A DNA stretch of 64,000 bases from Phyllobacterium calauticae (GTDB lineage: Bacteria; Pseudomonadota; Alphaproteobacteria; Rhizobiales; Rhizobiaceae), in contig NZ_JAGENB010000002.1 in assembly GCF_019991125.1 (NCBI RefSeq), positions 930,001 to 994,000 on the forward strand, in the 5' to 3' direction. A program made the translations under genes and the position numbers. The notes beneath the pieces were generated by a model. It was not told the DNA's origin. It worked only from the letters and a program-made list of their open reading frames with translations, and made no database searches. This document shows positions 19,700-29,553 of the stretch, in pieces; within the stretch, counting starts at the first letter, position 1, and each line of letters opens with the position of its first letter.

Positions 19700-19817
19700 T
19701 TCTGGGCGTGAATCCAAGACGTGGCGACAGTTGGGTTGCTCATAGCTACCGGATAGCAACGATGAAACTGTCACGGACCTTTGGTAGGAACCGGGTGAAC
19801 AAGCCGGGACAGCCTTC

Positions 19818-20384
19818 GTGATCACTTTTGACAACGTATATCTGCGCGCCTTTCGCCCTGATGAAGTGGAAACGCTACGGGCCATCGAAAGGTCTGCTCG
19901 TTCACGCTATGCAGAACTGGATGGTTTTGCCGCGGTTGTACAGGCATCGCCGATAGCGCCGGAGCGCTTTCTGAGCGGCGAGACCGTGGTTGCCGAAATC
20001 AATGGAAAAGCGTGCGGCTATGTGTTGATGCAGCCACTCGATGGAATGATGTACATTGCCAACATCATGGTCGAGCCTGCAGCGTCCGGCAGAGGCGTCG
20101 GAGCAAGGCTTCTGGCGTCGGTTCAAAGCCGGGCAACGGAACTGAACCTTTCCGCAATCGCGCTCACCACGTTCAAATCACCCCGCTGGAATGGGCCGTG
20201 GTTTCGCAAAGCTGGTTTTACCCGCATGCCGGAAGACCGGATCGGTGATGGGTTGGCTGCGATCCTTTTGCGCCATGCCACGTTTCTGGACATGAGCACG
20301 CGGGAGACACTGTGGAAGAAGCTCGGCGGCAAACATCCGGGCGGCTTGGCTCAATCCCTGCCGTCTGCTTTGTCCCAAGGATAA
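19818..20384 (+). CDS. GNAT family N-acetyltransferase
   Basis: A 188-residue GNAT protein starting with GTG at 19818. The core has ANIMVEPAASGRGVGARLL (acetyl-CoA loop SGRGVGA, near residue 95) and GPWFRKAGFTRMP. The last 40 residues (from about 150) extend beyond the fold. Its 3' end overlaps the end of the MazG-like gene on the opposite strand by 34 bases. The acceptor substrate is unknown. Confidence 0.85.
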   Translation: MITFDNVYLRAFRPDEVETLRAIERSARSRYAELDGFAAVVQASPIAPERFLSGETVVAEINGKACGYVLMQPLDGMMYIANIMVEPAASGRGVGARLLASVQSRATELNLSAIALTTFKSPRWNGPWFRKAGFTRMPEDRIGDGLAAILLRHATFLDMSTRETLWKKLGGKHPGGLAQSLPSALSQG

Positions 20385-20674
20385 AACTGCCATTTTCGTT
20401 TGATTGCGGCGTGCAGGTCGAGCCCGTTCTGATCGGTAAAGAGGATGATATGGCCGAACAGATCAGCGGCTTCATCGGCAAGGTCCTGCCGGAGTTCTGC
20501 TTCTGATCGGCCCTTGTGTCGCGCACGTCCGTGAAGCTTGTTCCAGACCTGGGTCAGTTCGCCGATTTCCTCGTGCATCTTCAGGACGAACCAGTCGCGG
20601 TCTCTCTTGATGCCATGCAGCTCCGCATAGCCTGCGGATGCTCTTTCAAATTGCGCGGCCAGTGATCGAAGCAT
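20351..20674 (-). CDS. MazG-like nucleotide pyrophosphohydrolase
   Basis: A 107-residue all-alpha protein with the MazG metal-binding pattern: HEEIGELTQVWNKL (EExxE, about residues 33-46) and LADEAADLFGHI (ExxD, about 67-78). Members hydrolyse (d)NTPs to monophosphates, often as house-cleaning enzymes; substrate not predictable. Possible starts are 20695, 20686, 20677 and 20674; I prefer 20674, which has AGGGA just upstream and leaves the palindromic site at 20690-20714 outside the coding region. If that site is a LexA box, expression is DNA-damage inducible, which would suit a nucleotide-pool enzyme. Confidence 0.8.
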   Translation of the reverse strand: MLRSLAAQFERASAGYAELHGIKRDRDWFVLKMHEEIGELTQVWNKLHGRARHKGRSEAELRQDLADEAADLFGHIILFTDQNGLDLHAAIKRKWQFYPWDKADGRD

Positions 20675-20689
20675 CATTTCCCTCATCGC

Positions 20690-20714
20690 GAACATATATG
20701 TTCACGATATGTTC
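20690..20714. promoter_or_regulatory. putative LexA (SOS) box overlapping a palindrome
   Basis: GTTC-ACGATAT-GTTC (20700-20714) matches the GTTC-N7-GTTC direct repeat bound by LexA in alphaproteobacteria. The same stretch also holds the palindrome GAACATATATGTTC (20690-20703), so a dyad-binding repressor is an alternative. It lies directly upstream of the MazG-like gene. Confidence 0.55.
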
Positions 20715-20757
20715 GATACCTTTCCCTGTCAATTGTGAAAGCTCAAAAGACTGGTGT

Positions 20758-22050
20758 TTAAAGTTCGGCCGCGACTTCGCGACCTATCGTCAGGAAGCTG
20801 GCGGGATTGATCGCGCTGCCGTTCCGGCGCACCTCGTAGTGGAGATGCGGGCCGGTCGAGCGCCCGGTGCTGCCGACCTTGCCGACGACGTCGCCGATCT
20901 TGATTTTTTGGCCGGGGGTGACGAGAATCTGGCTCATGTGGCCGTAGCGCGTGGAGAGGCCGTTGCCGTGGTCGACCTCCACCATATTGCCATAGCCGCC
21001 ATTGTAGCCCGCTTCGGTGACCGTGCCGTTGGCTGTCGCGCGCACCGACGAGCCGCTCATGGCGCGAAAGTCGATGCCGGAGTGGAACGCCATCGAGCCG
21101 ATGATCGGGTCCTTGCGCACGCCGAACGTACTGGAAACCGGCATGCCGGGGACCGGATTGGAAATCGGGATGGATTTGGCAAGAGCCTTGGCGCCTTCCA
21201 GCCGTTCGAGCGCCTGATCAAGATCGTTCAGCTTGGCGTCAAACGGGGCAATGCTGCCGGCGGGAATGAACGGGCCGCCCGTATCCGACTTTTCATCCAG
21301 AACGGGTTTCACCCCGGTTGCGGCAAGCGCTTCCATGATCTTGTCGGCATTCTCGTAGGCCGTATTGGACAGCGCCTGCATCTGGGCGATCTGTTTGGTC
21401 TCGATATCCGTCAGCGAGGTATTGACCGATTTCAGCAGCAGTTCGGCCTTGTCGACGCTCTTGCGCGGCCTGTCATCGCGCGGTGCCGGTTTGCGGGTCA
21501 CGCTGGTCGGACCGGTGATGATCGGATCGATGCCATAGAAAGCGTCATCATCGTTCGATTTGACGATATCCTGGCCGTTGCTGTCCATCGGCGCATTGCT
21601 GTCCGCCTCGGGCGGAATGGCAGCGCCGGCATGTTCTGCCCGCTGCAGCATGGGCGCAAGCTTGGCGTGGCGTTCCGTAAGGGATTTCTGTCGCTGGATG
21701 AGTTCGGCGACCTTGCCTTCCATCGCCTGCTGGTCGAGCAGCTGGCGGCTGGTGACCTGGTCGAGCTGGGTGCGCAGGCTGGCGATGCGGTCTTCATAGG
21801 CCTGCTGCAGCCGCGCCTGACGCGCGACGCTGCCATTGATCAGGTCATCGCGGAAAACCAGATAGGAGGTGGCAATGAGGTAGGTGCCGGCCAGCGCAAA
21901 GGCCAGTGTGCCGCCAAGGATGGCGGCCCAGGGGCGCAGGGTGAAATGACGGATCGTTTCGCCCCGCGCGATGATGATCGTGTGGGGTTCCTGCTGGTTG
22001 CTGAAGATGGGGGAGTGTTTTGCCTTCTTCATGGCCGCTTCGCTCGTCAT
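20758..22050 (-). CDS. M23 family metallopeptidase, membrane-anchored
   Basis: A 430-residue inner-membrane protein. After a short cytoplasmic part there is one membrane segment (about residues 42-65, AAILGGTLAFALAGTYLIA), then a periplasmic coiled coil (about 75-145, rich in Gln/Arg/Leu), a variable linker, and a C-terminal M23/LytM domain with zinc-ligand motifs HSGIDF and HLHYEV. All catalytic His/Asp positions appear present, so it may be an active peptidoglycan endopeptidase; coiled-coil LytM proteins in rhizobia act in growth and division. Terminal position and start look normal. Confidence 0.92.
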   Translation of the reverse strand: MTSEAAMKKAKHSPIFSNQQEPHTIIIARGETIRHFTLRPWAAILGGTLAFALAGTYLIATSYLVFRDDLINGSVARQARLQQAYEDRIASLRTQLDQVTSRQLLDQQAMEGKVAELIQRQKSLTERHAKLAPMLQRAEHAGAAIPPEADSNAPMDSNGQDIVKSNDDDAFYGIDPIITGPTSVTRKPAPRDDRPRKSVDKAELLLKSVNTSLTDIETKQIAQMQALSNTAYENADKIMEALAATGVKPVLDEKSDTGGPFIPAGSIAPFDAKLNDLDQALERLEGAKALAKSIPISNPVPGMPVSSTFGVRKDPIIGSMAFHSGIDFRAMSGSSVRATANGTVTEAGYNGGYGNMVEVDHGNGLSTRYGHMSQILVTPGQKIKIGDVVGKVGSTGRSTGPHLHYEVRRNGSAINPASFLTIGREVAAEL

Positions 22051-22156
22051 TTTGCAGCTTCAATTTATAGAAGGCATTACACCCCGTTATGGTTAACAAA
22101 TCCTGACGGAGCGCCGATTTTCCATCAATTTCAGGTAGAAAGCGGTTGAGCTCGAT

Positions 22157-22624
22157 CTAGAGAGCCCTGGTTGCTTCGAGAACTTCGGCCGCGTGATTGG
22201 GAACCTTCACCTTGTTCCATATTTTTGCGATCCTGCCGTTCGAATCGATCAGGAAGGTGGTGCGTTCAACGCCCATATATTTGCGGCCATACATGCTTTT
22301 TTCGGCCCACACGCCATAGGCTTCCAGAATGGTCTTCTGCTCATCGGCGACCAGATCCACCTTGAGATCGTACTTCGTCTTGAACTTGTCGTGCTTCTTG
22401 GTCGGATCGGGCGACATGCCGATGACATTGGCTCCCAGTTTGTCGAATTCCGGCTTCAGCCCGGAAAACTCGATGGCTTCCTGGGTGCAGCCGCTCGTAT
22501 CATCCTTGGGATAGAAATAGAGAACGACAGGTTTCCCGCGCAATTCAGCCAGGGAAAGCGTTCCACCGCCGTCGCGGGGAAGGGTGAAATCCGGGGCAGA
22601 ACTGCCGATATCGAGCGTTGTCAT
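22157..22624 (-). CDS. bcp: thioredoxin-dependent peroxiredoxin (Bcp/PrxQ type)
   Basis: A 155-residue peroxiredoxin reducing hydroperoxides. The N terminus has APDFTLPRDGG, and the peroxidatic Cys lies in YPKDDTSGCTQEAIEF (about residue 46). The usual PrxQ resolving Cys five residues later is absent, so it probably works as a 1-Cys enzyme or with an external thiol. RTTFLIDSNGRI and IWNKVKV complete the fold. A good ribosome site (AAAGG) precedes the ATG at 22624. Located between the M23 gene and the divergent DUF3971 gene. Confidence 0.93.
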   Translation of the reverse strand: MTTLDIGSSAPDFTLPRDGGGTLSLAELRGKPVVLYFYPKDDTSGCTQEAIEFSGLKPEFDKLGANVIGMSPDPTKKHDKFKTKYDLKVDLVADEQKTILEAYGVWAEKSMYGRKYMGVERTTFLIDSNGRIAKIWNKVKVPNHAAEVLEATRAL

Positions 22625-22733
22625 AGGAAAGCCTTTCTTTCATCATTGAATGCGCGCCTCAGTTAGGCAACTATAAGAGAGGCACGGGAATCGTCTACGG
22701 TTTCCCACATGATTCCTCAATTGGCTTGGGAAT

Positions 22734-25700
22734 TTGACAGAGAAACCGAAAAGAGTCCGTTTTACAAAGCGGGACTTTCTAAAATTTCATCATTACCCCT
22801 CTGCGGTCGAGCAAGGCGAGGTGCCCGTGGCCATGCCCGCGCGCCGCTCGCGGTTTCGCTTCGCCTGCGGGGCACTTGCGTCATTCCTGATTCTCCTTGT
22901 GGTTCTGGCCGGAATAGCTTTTGTCGTCCTGCGGGTGGGTATCGGCGGCGAGGCCCTGACCCAGCGCGCGCAGACCGCGCTCAAATCCGTTGTCGGTCCC
23001 GACACAGACGCGACGATCCAGTCGGCGCAAATTTCCCTCGACCAGCGTAAGCACGTCGCGCTCGAGGCGCGCAACGTCAATATTTCGGACGTCAAGCGCG
23101 GGGTGGAGATCAAGAATATCCGTTCCGTGCGCATTGGTCTGGCCACCCTGCCGTTGCTGCAGGGCGACGTCAAAGTGCAGAGCCTTGAACTCACCGGCGC
23201 GCAGATCACAGTTGGTGCCAGCCAGGAGCCGTTCGATTTCATGTCGATCGTGCCGCAGGATGATCGCGGACTCGTCAACCTCGACGGTGTGTCCCAACTC
23301 ATTTTCACCGGATTGCAAAATGCCGTTTCGCTGCTGGATCAGCGGGAAACCCGTGACATCACGGTTGCCGATACACGCTTTGATTTCACCGTTGCGGGCC
23401 GGCCGGAAAACCTGCGTATCATCCATCTGGAACTGACGGAAACCGGCGGCCCCGTTGCCATCAAGGGGACGGTGGAATGGCGGGGAAAGGTCATCGACGT
23501 CTCGGCACAGGTCAAGCGCGCGGCCCTTGGCGCCAGGATCGATTCATTCTCGTTGGCGATCAGCAAGATTCCGCTGATCGGCAAACAGGGTGAAGCACCT
23601 GTTCCCGATGCCGATGGCATAAAGCCGGATACGTCCTATCTCGCCTATAACAATGAAGCTGAAATCAGGCTGGACGGGGTTGCAGCCGTGGCCGCCACAC
23701 CCATGCGGATCTCCGGTTCGCTCAATGTGAGCGAAGGACCGGTGAGCATCGGCAATGTGGAGGATATGGGTGCCGGTGCCCAGATCAATTTCGAGCATGT
23801 TTTCGGTACTGAAAAGGTCGAGATTACGCCGTCAGCCATCCATTTCGGCGGTTTCAAAGGGGTTGTCGAGGGGGCGGTCGGACCCGAACCGCTGCCGGAG
23901 GATGCGACGGCTGTCGCTGCCGTTGCCAATCCCGGCTATCGTTTTGAACTGATCACGCAGGAAGCCGTTTCCGCTCCGGCCGATTCGAGCGAGCCGCCGC
24001 TCGCCTTCAATGCCCGCATTGCCGGCCGGTTTGCGCCTGGGGAGGCCAAGCTGGACATTTCCGAGATTGCCGTGCGCGCCGATGGCGAAAGCGAACTTTA
24101 CGGGCAGGGCAGTGTGGTGTTCGGCAAGGGTTCGCCAGCAATGACATTGGCGCTGCGCATACCGAAAATGCCCACCGCACAGGTGAAGCAGCTCTGGCCG
24201 ATCTGGGTGGCGACCGGCGCGCGCCGCTGGGTGCTCGACAATCTGTTCGGCGGCGATGTCAGGGACAGCCGGGTGGACGTGATGTTTGCCGCCGGCCGTT
24301 TCGACGGTCCGGGCAAGCCGCCACCGCTGACGGCGGACGAAGTGCAGGTCGATTTCAACGTGCAGAACACGCGTTTCGATATTGTCGGCGATCTGCCGCC
24401 CATTCGCGATGCGGATGGCGCGATCAGCGTGCGCGGCGCCTATACCACGATCAAGCTGCTGAAGGGCTCGGCGTTTACGCCCGGCAACCGGGAAGCGCAT
24501 ATTGTGGACGGCACGCTGATCATCCCGTGGGGCCCGCAGCGTCCGGTGCTGTCGGAGCTTGATCTGAATATTGCCGGCGACGCTTCGGCCATCGCCGAAA
24601 TCGCCGGTTTCAAACCGATCAATGCGGTGAAAGGCGTGCCCTTTGCACCGGCTGATATCAGCGGCGATGTGAAAACCCATGTCCTCGTGACATTTCCGGT
24701 CACCCGCCATGCGCCGGAGGGAAGCCTGCAATGGTCGGCGGAGATCGCCCTGAACGGCGTGAACCTTGCCAAAAAGGTCGATGGCCAGACCATAACCAAT
24801 GCCAACGGGACGCTGAACGTCAACGACACCGAGGCGAATATCGATGTCAAAGCGCAGCTGAATGGCGTGCCGGCCGATATCACCATGTTCGAGCCGCTCG
24901 GCAGCAATCCGGCCAAGCGCAAACAGTCGGTTTCCCTGCAGCTGGACGACAAGACGCGCAACACGCTGTTCCCAAGTCTCGATCCGTTCATATCCGGCCC
25001 GATCAGCATCAATATCGACAAGTCGGCGGACGGCTCGCAGGTCGCTGTCGCGGATTTGTCCAAGGCCGAGGTCAAGCTGGCGCAACTCGGCTGGACCAAG
25101 GGCGCAGGGGTGAAGGCCACCGCCAAGTTCAGCCTGCAGCAGGATGCGGACAATATCAGCGTGCGCAATCTCGATGTCGCCGGAGAGACGTTCCGGCTGC
25201 GCGGGGACATCTCCGTGGTCAAGGGCGATCTGGTATCCGCGGATTTCAGCCAGGTCAGTCTCAACCGGACGGATGACATCGCCGTCAAAATATCGCGCAC
25301 CGGCTATGGCTACCGGGCCGACGTGAAGGGGAAATCCTTCGATGCGCGGTCGCTGCTGAACCAGGTGACCGACAAGAAGCAGGCAGGCGACAGCAATGAC
25401 AAGAAGCGGATTCTGGTCAATGCCGATATCGACGATGTCCAGGGCTTCTATTCCGAAAGTTTCGGCAATGTCTCGCTGTCCTATGAGGGCGTCGGTTCGC
25501 ATGTCTCGGGCCTTGCCTTCAACGCCGTGACCAAATCCGGCCAGAAGGTGATCGCAACGGACAGTTCGGAAAGCGGTGCCCGTTCCGTCAGCCTGCAGTC
25601 GAAGGATGCGGGTGCCGTGCTTCGTTTCACCGGCTTTTATGACAAGATGCAGGGCGGCAGCATTCTTGTCGCACTGGATTCGAAGGGGGATGGCCCCCTG

Positions 25701-26171
25701 CGCGGGCAGATCGATGCGCGCGACTTCACCCTCGTCAACGAGCCCAGGCTGGCCAGTCTCGTGTCGTCCTCGCCGAATGGCACGAGCCTCAACGATGCGG
25801 TGAAAAAGAACATCGATGTGTCGGTGGTGACCTTCGAGCGCGGCTTTTCGCAAATCGAAAAGGGCAAGAACTACATCAATCTTGCCAATGGCGTGGTCCG
25901 CGGTTCGACCATCGGCACCACCTTCCAGGGCGTGCTCAGCGATCCCCAGGGCAACATGGCGCTGACGGGCACCTTCATGCCTGCCTATGGCATCAACCGC
26001 ATCTTTGGCGAATTGCCCGTCCTCGGCCTTCTGCTTGGCAATGGACGGGATCGCGGCCTGATCGGCATCACCTACAAGTTGCAGGGGCCGATCAAGCAAC
26101 CGCAGATCATCGTCAATCCGATTTCGGTGATCGCACCGGGCATTTTCCGGTCGATTTTCGAGTTTCAGTGA
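22734..26171 (+). CDS. large DUF3971/AsmA-like C-terminal domain protein (YhdP-type)
   Basis: A 1145-residue envelope protein with one N-terminal membrane anchor (about residues 45-70, ASFLILLVVLAGIAFVVL) and a very long periplasmic part made of beta-rich repeats. The middle carries the DUF3971 region (around LPKMPTAQVKQLWPIWVATGARRWV) and the end an AsmA-like C domain with GTTFQGVLSDPQGNMALTGTFMPAYGINRIFGELPVLG. The YhdP/TamB/AsmA superfamily forms bridge-like conduits for phospholipid transport between the two membranes; that role is inferred here. The start is a TTG at 22734 with GGGAA upstream; ATG at about 22830 is an alternative. Confidence 0.88.
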   Translation: MTEKPKRVRFTKRDFLKFHHYPSAVEQGEVPVAMPARRSRFRFACGALASFLILLVVLAGIAFVVLRVGIGGEALTQRAQTALKSVVGPDTDATIQSAQISLDQRKHVALEARNVNISDVKRGVEIKNIRSVRIGLATLPLLQGDVKVQSLELTGAQITVGASQEPFDFMSIVPQDDRGLVNLDGVSQLIFTGLQNAVSLLDQRETRDITVADTRFDFTVAGRPENLRIIHLELTETGGPVAIKGTVEWRGKVIDVSAQVKRAALGARIDSFSLAISKIPLIGKQGEAPVPDADGIKPDTSYLAYNNEAEIRLDGVAAVAATPMRISGSLNVSEGPVSIGNVEDMGAGAQINFEHVFGTEKVEITPSAIHFGGFKGVVEGAVGPEPLPEDATAVAAVANPGYRFELITQEAVSAPADSSEPPLAFNARIAGRFAPGEAKLDISEIAVRADGESELYGQGSVVFGKGSPAMTLALRIPKMPTAQVKQLWPIWVATGARRWVLDNLFGGDVRDSRVDVMFAAGRFDGPGKPPPLTADEVQVDFNVQNTRFDIVGDLPPIRDADGAISVRGAYTTIKLLKGSAFTPGNREAHIVDGTLIIPWGPQRPVLSELDLNIAGDASAIAEIAGFKPINAVKGVPFAPADISGDVKTHVLVTFPVTRHAPEGSLQWSAEIALNGVNLAKKVDGQTITNANGTLNVNDTEANIDVKAQLNGVPADITMFEPLGSNPAKRKQSVSLQLDDKTRNTLFPSLDPFISGPISINIDKSADGSQVAVADLSKAEVKLAQLGWTKGAGVKATAKFSLQQDADNISVRNLDVAGETFRLRGDISVVKGDLVSADFSQVSLNRTDDIAVKISRTGYGYRADVKGKSFDARSLLNQVTDKKQAGDSNDKKRILVNADIDDVQGFYSESFGNVSLSYEGVGSHVSGLAFNAVTKSGQKVIATDSSESGARSVSLQSKDAGAVLRFTGFYDKMQGGSILVALDSKGDGPLRGQIDARDFTLVNEPRLASLVSSSPNGTSLNDAVKKNIDVSVVTFERGFSQIEKGKNYINLANGVVRGSTIGTTFQGVLSDPQGNMALTGTFMPAYGINRIFGELPVLGLLLGNGRDRGLIGITYKLQGPIKQPQIIVNPISVIAPGIFRSIFEFQ

Positions 26172-26192
26172 GAAGCTCTGGTAGTAGAATCA

Positions 26193-26319
26193 TTGTGCGT
26201 GGTTCGACAAGCTCACCATGAGGGATGGAGTCGGCTGCAGGGAGCTAAGTTCTGCAACGTTTGTGGTGATCTTGCACCAAACCACCTCCCTCATGGTGAG
26301 CTTGTCGAACCACGCACAA
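26193..26319. repeat. 33-bp perfect inverted repeat (dispersed palindromic element)
   Basis: The 33 bases at 26193-26225 (core GGTTCGACAAGCTCACCATG) are exactly reverse-complementary to 26287-26319, with 61 bases between them. The core matches a short repeat commonly seen between genes in alphaproteobacterial genomes. It sits between the convergent ends of the DUF3971 gene and tyrS, where it could act as a transcript-end structure for both. Confidence 0.9.
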
Positions 26320-26336
26320 CGCTGAAGCCGAATGGC

Positions 26337-27590
26337 TTAGATCGGACGAACGAGAATGTGCTTCTTCTTGCCCAGCGACAGCTTGACGATGCCGTCGCCT
26401 GTCACGTCAGCGGTCGAAACCTGCGCCTTTTCATCGGAAACGCTGGCGTCGTTCACCCGGACCGCACCGCCCTGAATGTGACGGCGGGCCTCGCCATTCG
26501 AACCGGCAAGGCCGGCTTTGACCAGCAGCGTCAGGATGCCGATGCCGCCCTCGAGCTCGCCCGTGGCGATGTCGATGGATGGCAGGTTGGCAGCCAGCGC
26601 GCCTTCCTCGAAGGTCGTGCGGGCGGTTTCTGCGGCCATGGTGGCGGCTTCACGGCCATGAACGATAGCGGTGGCTTCGGTCGCGAGGACTTTCTTCGCC
26701 TCGTTGATTTCCGAACCGCCAAGTGCTTCCAGCCGGGCAATTTCATCGAGCGGCAGGCGCGTGAAGATTTTCAGGAAGCGGCCGACATCGGCATCTTCCG
26801 TGTTGCGCCAGTACTGCCAGAAATCATAGGGGCTGAAGACATCTTCGTTGAGCCAGACCGCGCCGGTGGCCGATTTGCCCATCTTGGCACCCGAACTGGT
26901 GGTCAAAAGCGGTGTGGTCAGGGCGTAGAGCTGCGGCGTTCCCATGCGGTGACCGAGATCGACGCCGTTGATGATGTTGCCCCACTGGTCCGAACCGCCC
27001 ATCTGCAGCACGCAGCCATGGCGGCGGTTGAGCTCGACGAAATCGTAACCCTGCATGATCATGTAGTTGAATTCGAGGAAGGAGAGGGACTGCTCCCGGT
27101 CCAGCCGCAGCTTGACGCTGTCGAATGACAGCATGCGGTTGACGGAGAAGTGACGGCCGACCTCGCGCAGGAACTCGACATAGCCCAGTCCCATCAGCCA
27201 ATCGGCATTGTTGACGAGGAAAGCATCGGTCGGGCTATCACCAAAGCGCAGGATGCGGGCGAAAATCCGCTTGATGCCTTCGATGTTCGTGTTGATCGCC
27301 TCGGGTGTCAGCAGCTTGCGCTGTTCGTCGCGGAAAGAGGGGTCGCCCACCATCGAGGTGCCGCCGCCCATCAGCGCAATCGGCCGGTGGCCGGTTTCCT
27401 GCAGCCAGTACAGCATGGTCGCGGAAATGAGATTGCCGATGTGCAGGCTCGTCGCCGTCGCATCATAGCCGACATAGGCTGTCACTGTCTCCTTGGCGAA
27501 AAGCGCATCCAGACCGGCCTCGTCGGAGACCTGATGGATGAAGCCGCGCGTGGAAAGCGTGTGCAGAAAGTCGGATTTGAAGGCAGACAT
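26337..27590 (-). CDS. tyrS: tyrosyl-tRNA synthetase
   Basis: The 417-residue class I synthetase charges tRNA-Tyr. Catalytic motifs: HIGN in TSLHIGNLI (HIGH type), GGSDQWGNI, and KMGKS in [15 protein letters not shown] (KMSKS variant common in proteobacteria). A C-terminal S4 RNA-binding domain starts at about residue 350 ([26 protein letters not shown]). The stop is only 18 bases from the inverted repeat. It is divergent from anmK, and its cognate tRNA-Tyr is in this window at 53985. Confidence 0.97.
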   Translation of the reverse strand: MSAFKSDFLHTLSTRGFIHQVSDEAGLDALFAKETVTAYVGYDATATSLHIGNLISATMLYWLQETGHRPIALMGGGTSMVGDPSFRDEQRKLLTPEAINTNIEGIKRIFARILRFGDSPTDAFLVNNADWLMGLGYVEFLREVGRHFSVNRMLSFDSVKLRLDREQSLSFLEFNYMIMQGYDFVELNRRHGCVLQMGGSDQWGNIINGVDLGHRMGTPQLYALTTPLLTTSSGAKMGKSATGAVWLNEDVFSPYDFWQYWRNTEDADVGRFLKIFTRLPLDEIARLEALGGSEINEAKKVLATEATAIVHGREAATMAAETARTTFEEGALAANLPSIDIATGELEGGIGILTLLVKAGLAGSNGEARRHIQGGAVRVNDASVSDEKAQVSTADVTGDGIVKLSLGKKKHILVRPI

Positions 27591-27699
27591 GAGTTTTTCC
27601 TGAAACTTTACGTAGGGAAGCGTCCGGCATGAAGAACGTGCCGAACAAGACGTGGCCGTTTAACATCATTCGGGGCCGAATCACAAGAAAGGGTGTGAC

Positions 27700-28830
27700 G
27701 TGACAGCGACAAGGCGGGCAATTGGCCTGATGAGCGGAACATCCATGGATGGAATCGACATCGCGCTCATCGAAACCGACGGCAGAAACGCGGTGCAGCG
27801 CGGACCTTCGGGCTTCGTCGCCTATGACCCGGCATTCCGGCGGCAGATCGAGGCAGGGCTCGAGGATGCCAAATCCATCCGCAAGCGCGATCAGCGCCCC
27901 GGCGGTCTTGCCGCCATCGAACAGGAACTGACGCGGCGACATGGCGAGGCGGTGCTCGGCTTCCTCTCGGATTATAAGTTAAGCACTGATGCCATTGATA
28001 TTATTGGTTTTCATGGTCAGACCGTTCTGCATCGCCCGCAGGAACAGCTGACCGTCCAGCTGGGTGACGGGCGGTTGCTGGCCGATATGACAGGCATTCC
28101 CGTTGTCCATGACATGCGCGCCAACGATATGGTGCATGGCGGGCAAGGGGCGCCGCTGGTTCCGGTCTATCATCAGGCACTCGCGGCAAGGGTTCCGGTC
28201 GAGCTTGGCAGGGGCAAGCCGGTCGTGTTCGTCAATATTGGCGGTATTTCCAACGTCACGATCGTTTCGGCGACAGGGGATCCCGTCGCCTTCGATACCG
28301 GGCCCGGCAACACGCTGATCGACCAGTGGGTCGCCGACAAGGTGGGAATCGCCTATGATGCGGGCGGTATGATTGCCAGCGAAGGCCAGGTGCTGGCCGG
28401 CGCCGTGGCGCGCTATATGGCAAAGCCGTTTTTCGCGCTGAAGCCGCCGAAATCGCTCGACCGCAATGATTTCACGCTTGAGGACCTTGGCAATCCGGAA
28501 CTGGCCGATGGCGCCCGTACGCTCGCCAGGGTGACCGCCGATGCCATTCTCCAAGCCGGCGCCTATGCGCCGGAACAACCGGCGCTCTGGGTGATCTGCG
28601 GCGGCGGGCGCAAGAATGCGACCGTCATGGCCGATCTTGTGGAGGGCGCGGTCAAATCGGGTGCTGCTGTGATTGCCGCCGAGGAATTGGGACTGAACGG
28701 CGATTCGATGGAGGCGGAGGCCTGGGCCTATCTCGCCGTGCGGGCCCTCGATGGCCTGCCGCTGACATTTCCGACCACAACGGGTTGCGATGCGGCTGTT
28801 TCGGGCGGGGTGGTGAGCCCCAACAAATAG
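27700..28830 (+). CDS. anmK: anhydro-N-acetylmuramic acid kinase
   Basis: A 376-residue ASKHA-fold kinase that opens and phosphorylates anhydroMurNAc, recycling cell-wall sugar to MurNAc-6-[17 protein letters not shown] at the N terminus (phosphate loop) and the block [11 protein letters not shown] with the catalytic Asp nearby are diagnostic, as are [13 protein letters not shown] and [10 protein letters not shown]. It starts with GTG at 27700 (AAAGGGTGT upstream). The pairing with divergent tyrS is frequent in this order. A hairpin GTGAGCCCC/GGGGC-TTCAC overlaps the stop codon. Confidence 0.96.
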   Translation: MTATRRAIGLMSGTSMDGIDIALIETDGRNAVQRGPSGFVAYDPAFRRQIEAGLEDAKSIRKRDQRPGGLAAIEQELTRRHGEAVLGFLSDYKLSTDAIDIIGFHGQTVLHRPQEQLTVQLGDGRLLADMTGIPVVHDMRANDMVHGGQGAPLVPVYHQALAARVPVELGRGKPVVFVNIGGISNVTIVSATGDPVAFDTGPGNTLIDQWVADKVGIAYDAGGMIASEGQVLAGAVARYMAKPFFALKPPKSLDRNDFTLEDLGNPELADGARTLARVTADAILQAGAYAPEQPALWVICGGGRKNATVMADLVEGAVKSGAAVIAAEELGLNGDSMEAEAWAYLAVRALDGLPLTFPTTTGCDAAVSGGVVSPNK

Positions 28831-28878
28831 GGGCTTCACCGTAATCTATAGCTGCAACAACGTCGTGCAGCGCGTTTT

Positions 28879-29553
28879 TTAACGCAGACGTTTCGGCTTG
28901 GCTTCGACCAGCTCGCCGTTCAGGCGGCGGTCGAGATATTCGGAGCATTCGCCGATGACTTCATCGGTCATCCCCGTGAAGAAGTGATTGGCGCCGACCA
29001 TCGTCTTCTGCGTGATGGTGATGCCCTTCTGGGTCTTCAGCTTGTCGACCAGTCCCTGCACATCCTTGGCCGGTGCAACCTTGTCCTGATCGCCATGAAT
29101 GATCAGGCCGGATGAGGGGCAGGGTGCGAGGAACGAGAAATCATAGGTGTTCGGCTGTGGCGCGACCGAGATGAACCCTTCGATTTCCGGACGGCGCATC
29201 AGGAGCTGCATGCCGATCCACGCGCCGAAGGAATAGCCGGCGACCCAGCAGGTCTTGGAATCCGGATGCAGCGACTGCACCCAGTCAAGCGCACCGGCCG
29301 CGTCGGACAATTCACCCGAGCCATGGTCGAATTCGCCCTGGCTGCGGCCAATGCCACGGAAGTTGAACCGCAATGTCGTGAAGCCGCGCTGCTGGAACAT
29401 GTAGAACAGATCGTAGACGATCTTGTTGTTCATGGTGCCGCCAAACTGCGGATGCGGGTGCAGGACAATCGCTATCGGTGCATTTTTTTCCATCGAAGGC
29501 TGATAACGGCCCTCAAGACGCCCCGCAGGTCCATTGAAAATTACTTCAGGCAT
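28879..29553 (-). CDS. alpha/beta hydrolase (dienelactone-hydrolase-like)
   Basis: A 224-residue cytoplasmic alpha/beta hydrolase. The oxyanion-side segment HPHPQFGGTMNNKIV near residue 32 is typical of the COG2945 group; the nucleophile elbow is GYSFGAWIG (Ser near residue 104). HGDQDKVAP supplies the Asp region, and GANHFFTG the catalytic His. Substrate unknown. The start at 29553 follows a GGAG site. It is divergent from the first suf gene, with about 200 bases between them. Confidence 0.88.
   Translation of the reverse strand: MPEVIFNGPAGRLEGRYQPSMEKNAPIAIVLHPHPQFGGTMNNKIVYDLFYMFQQRGFTTLRFNFRGIGRSQGEFDHGSGELSDAAGALDWVQSLHPDSKTCWVAGYSFGAWIGMQLLMRRPEIEGFISVAPQPNTYDFSFLAPCPSSGLIIHGDQDKVAPAKDVQGLVDKLKTQKGITITQKTMVGANHFFTGMTDEVIGECSEYLDRRLNGELVEAKPKRLR

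Noticed and set aside
20351-20384. Overlap of convergent GNAT and MazG-like genes
   Set aside because: A 34-base convergent overlap is common and both proteins look intact, so it is not treated as a finding.
23832-26099. 755-codon minus-strand frame within the DUF3971 gene
   Set aside because: No start signal and no recognisable domain; the plus-strand protein is coherent over its entire length.
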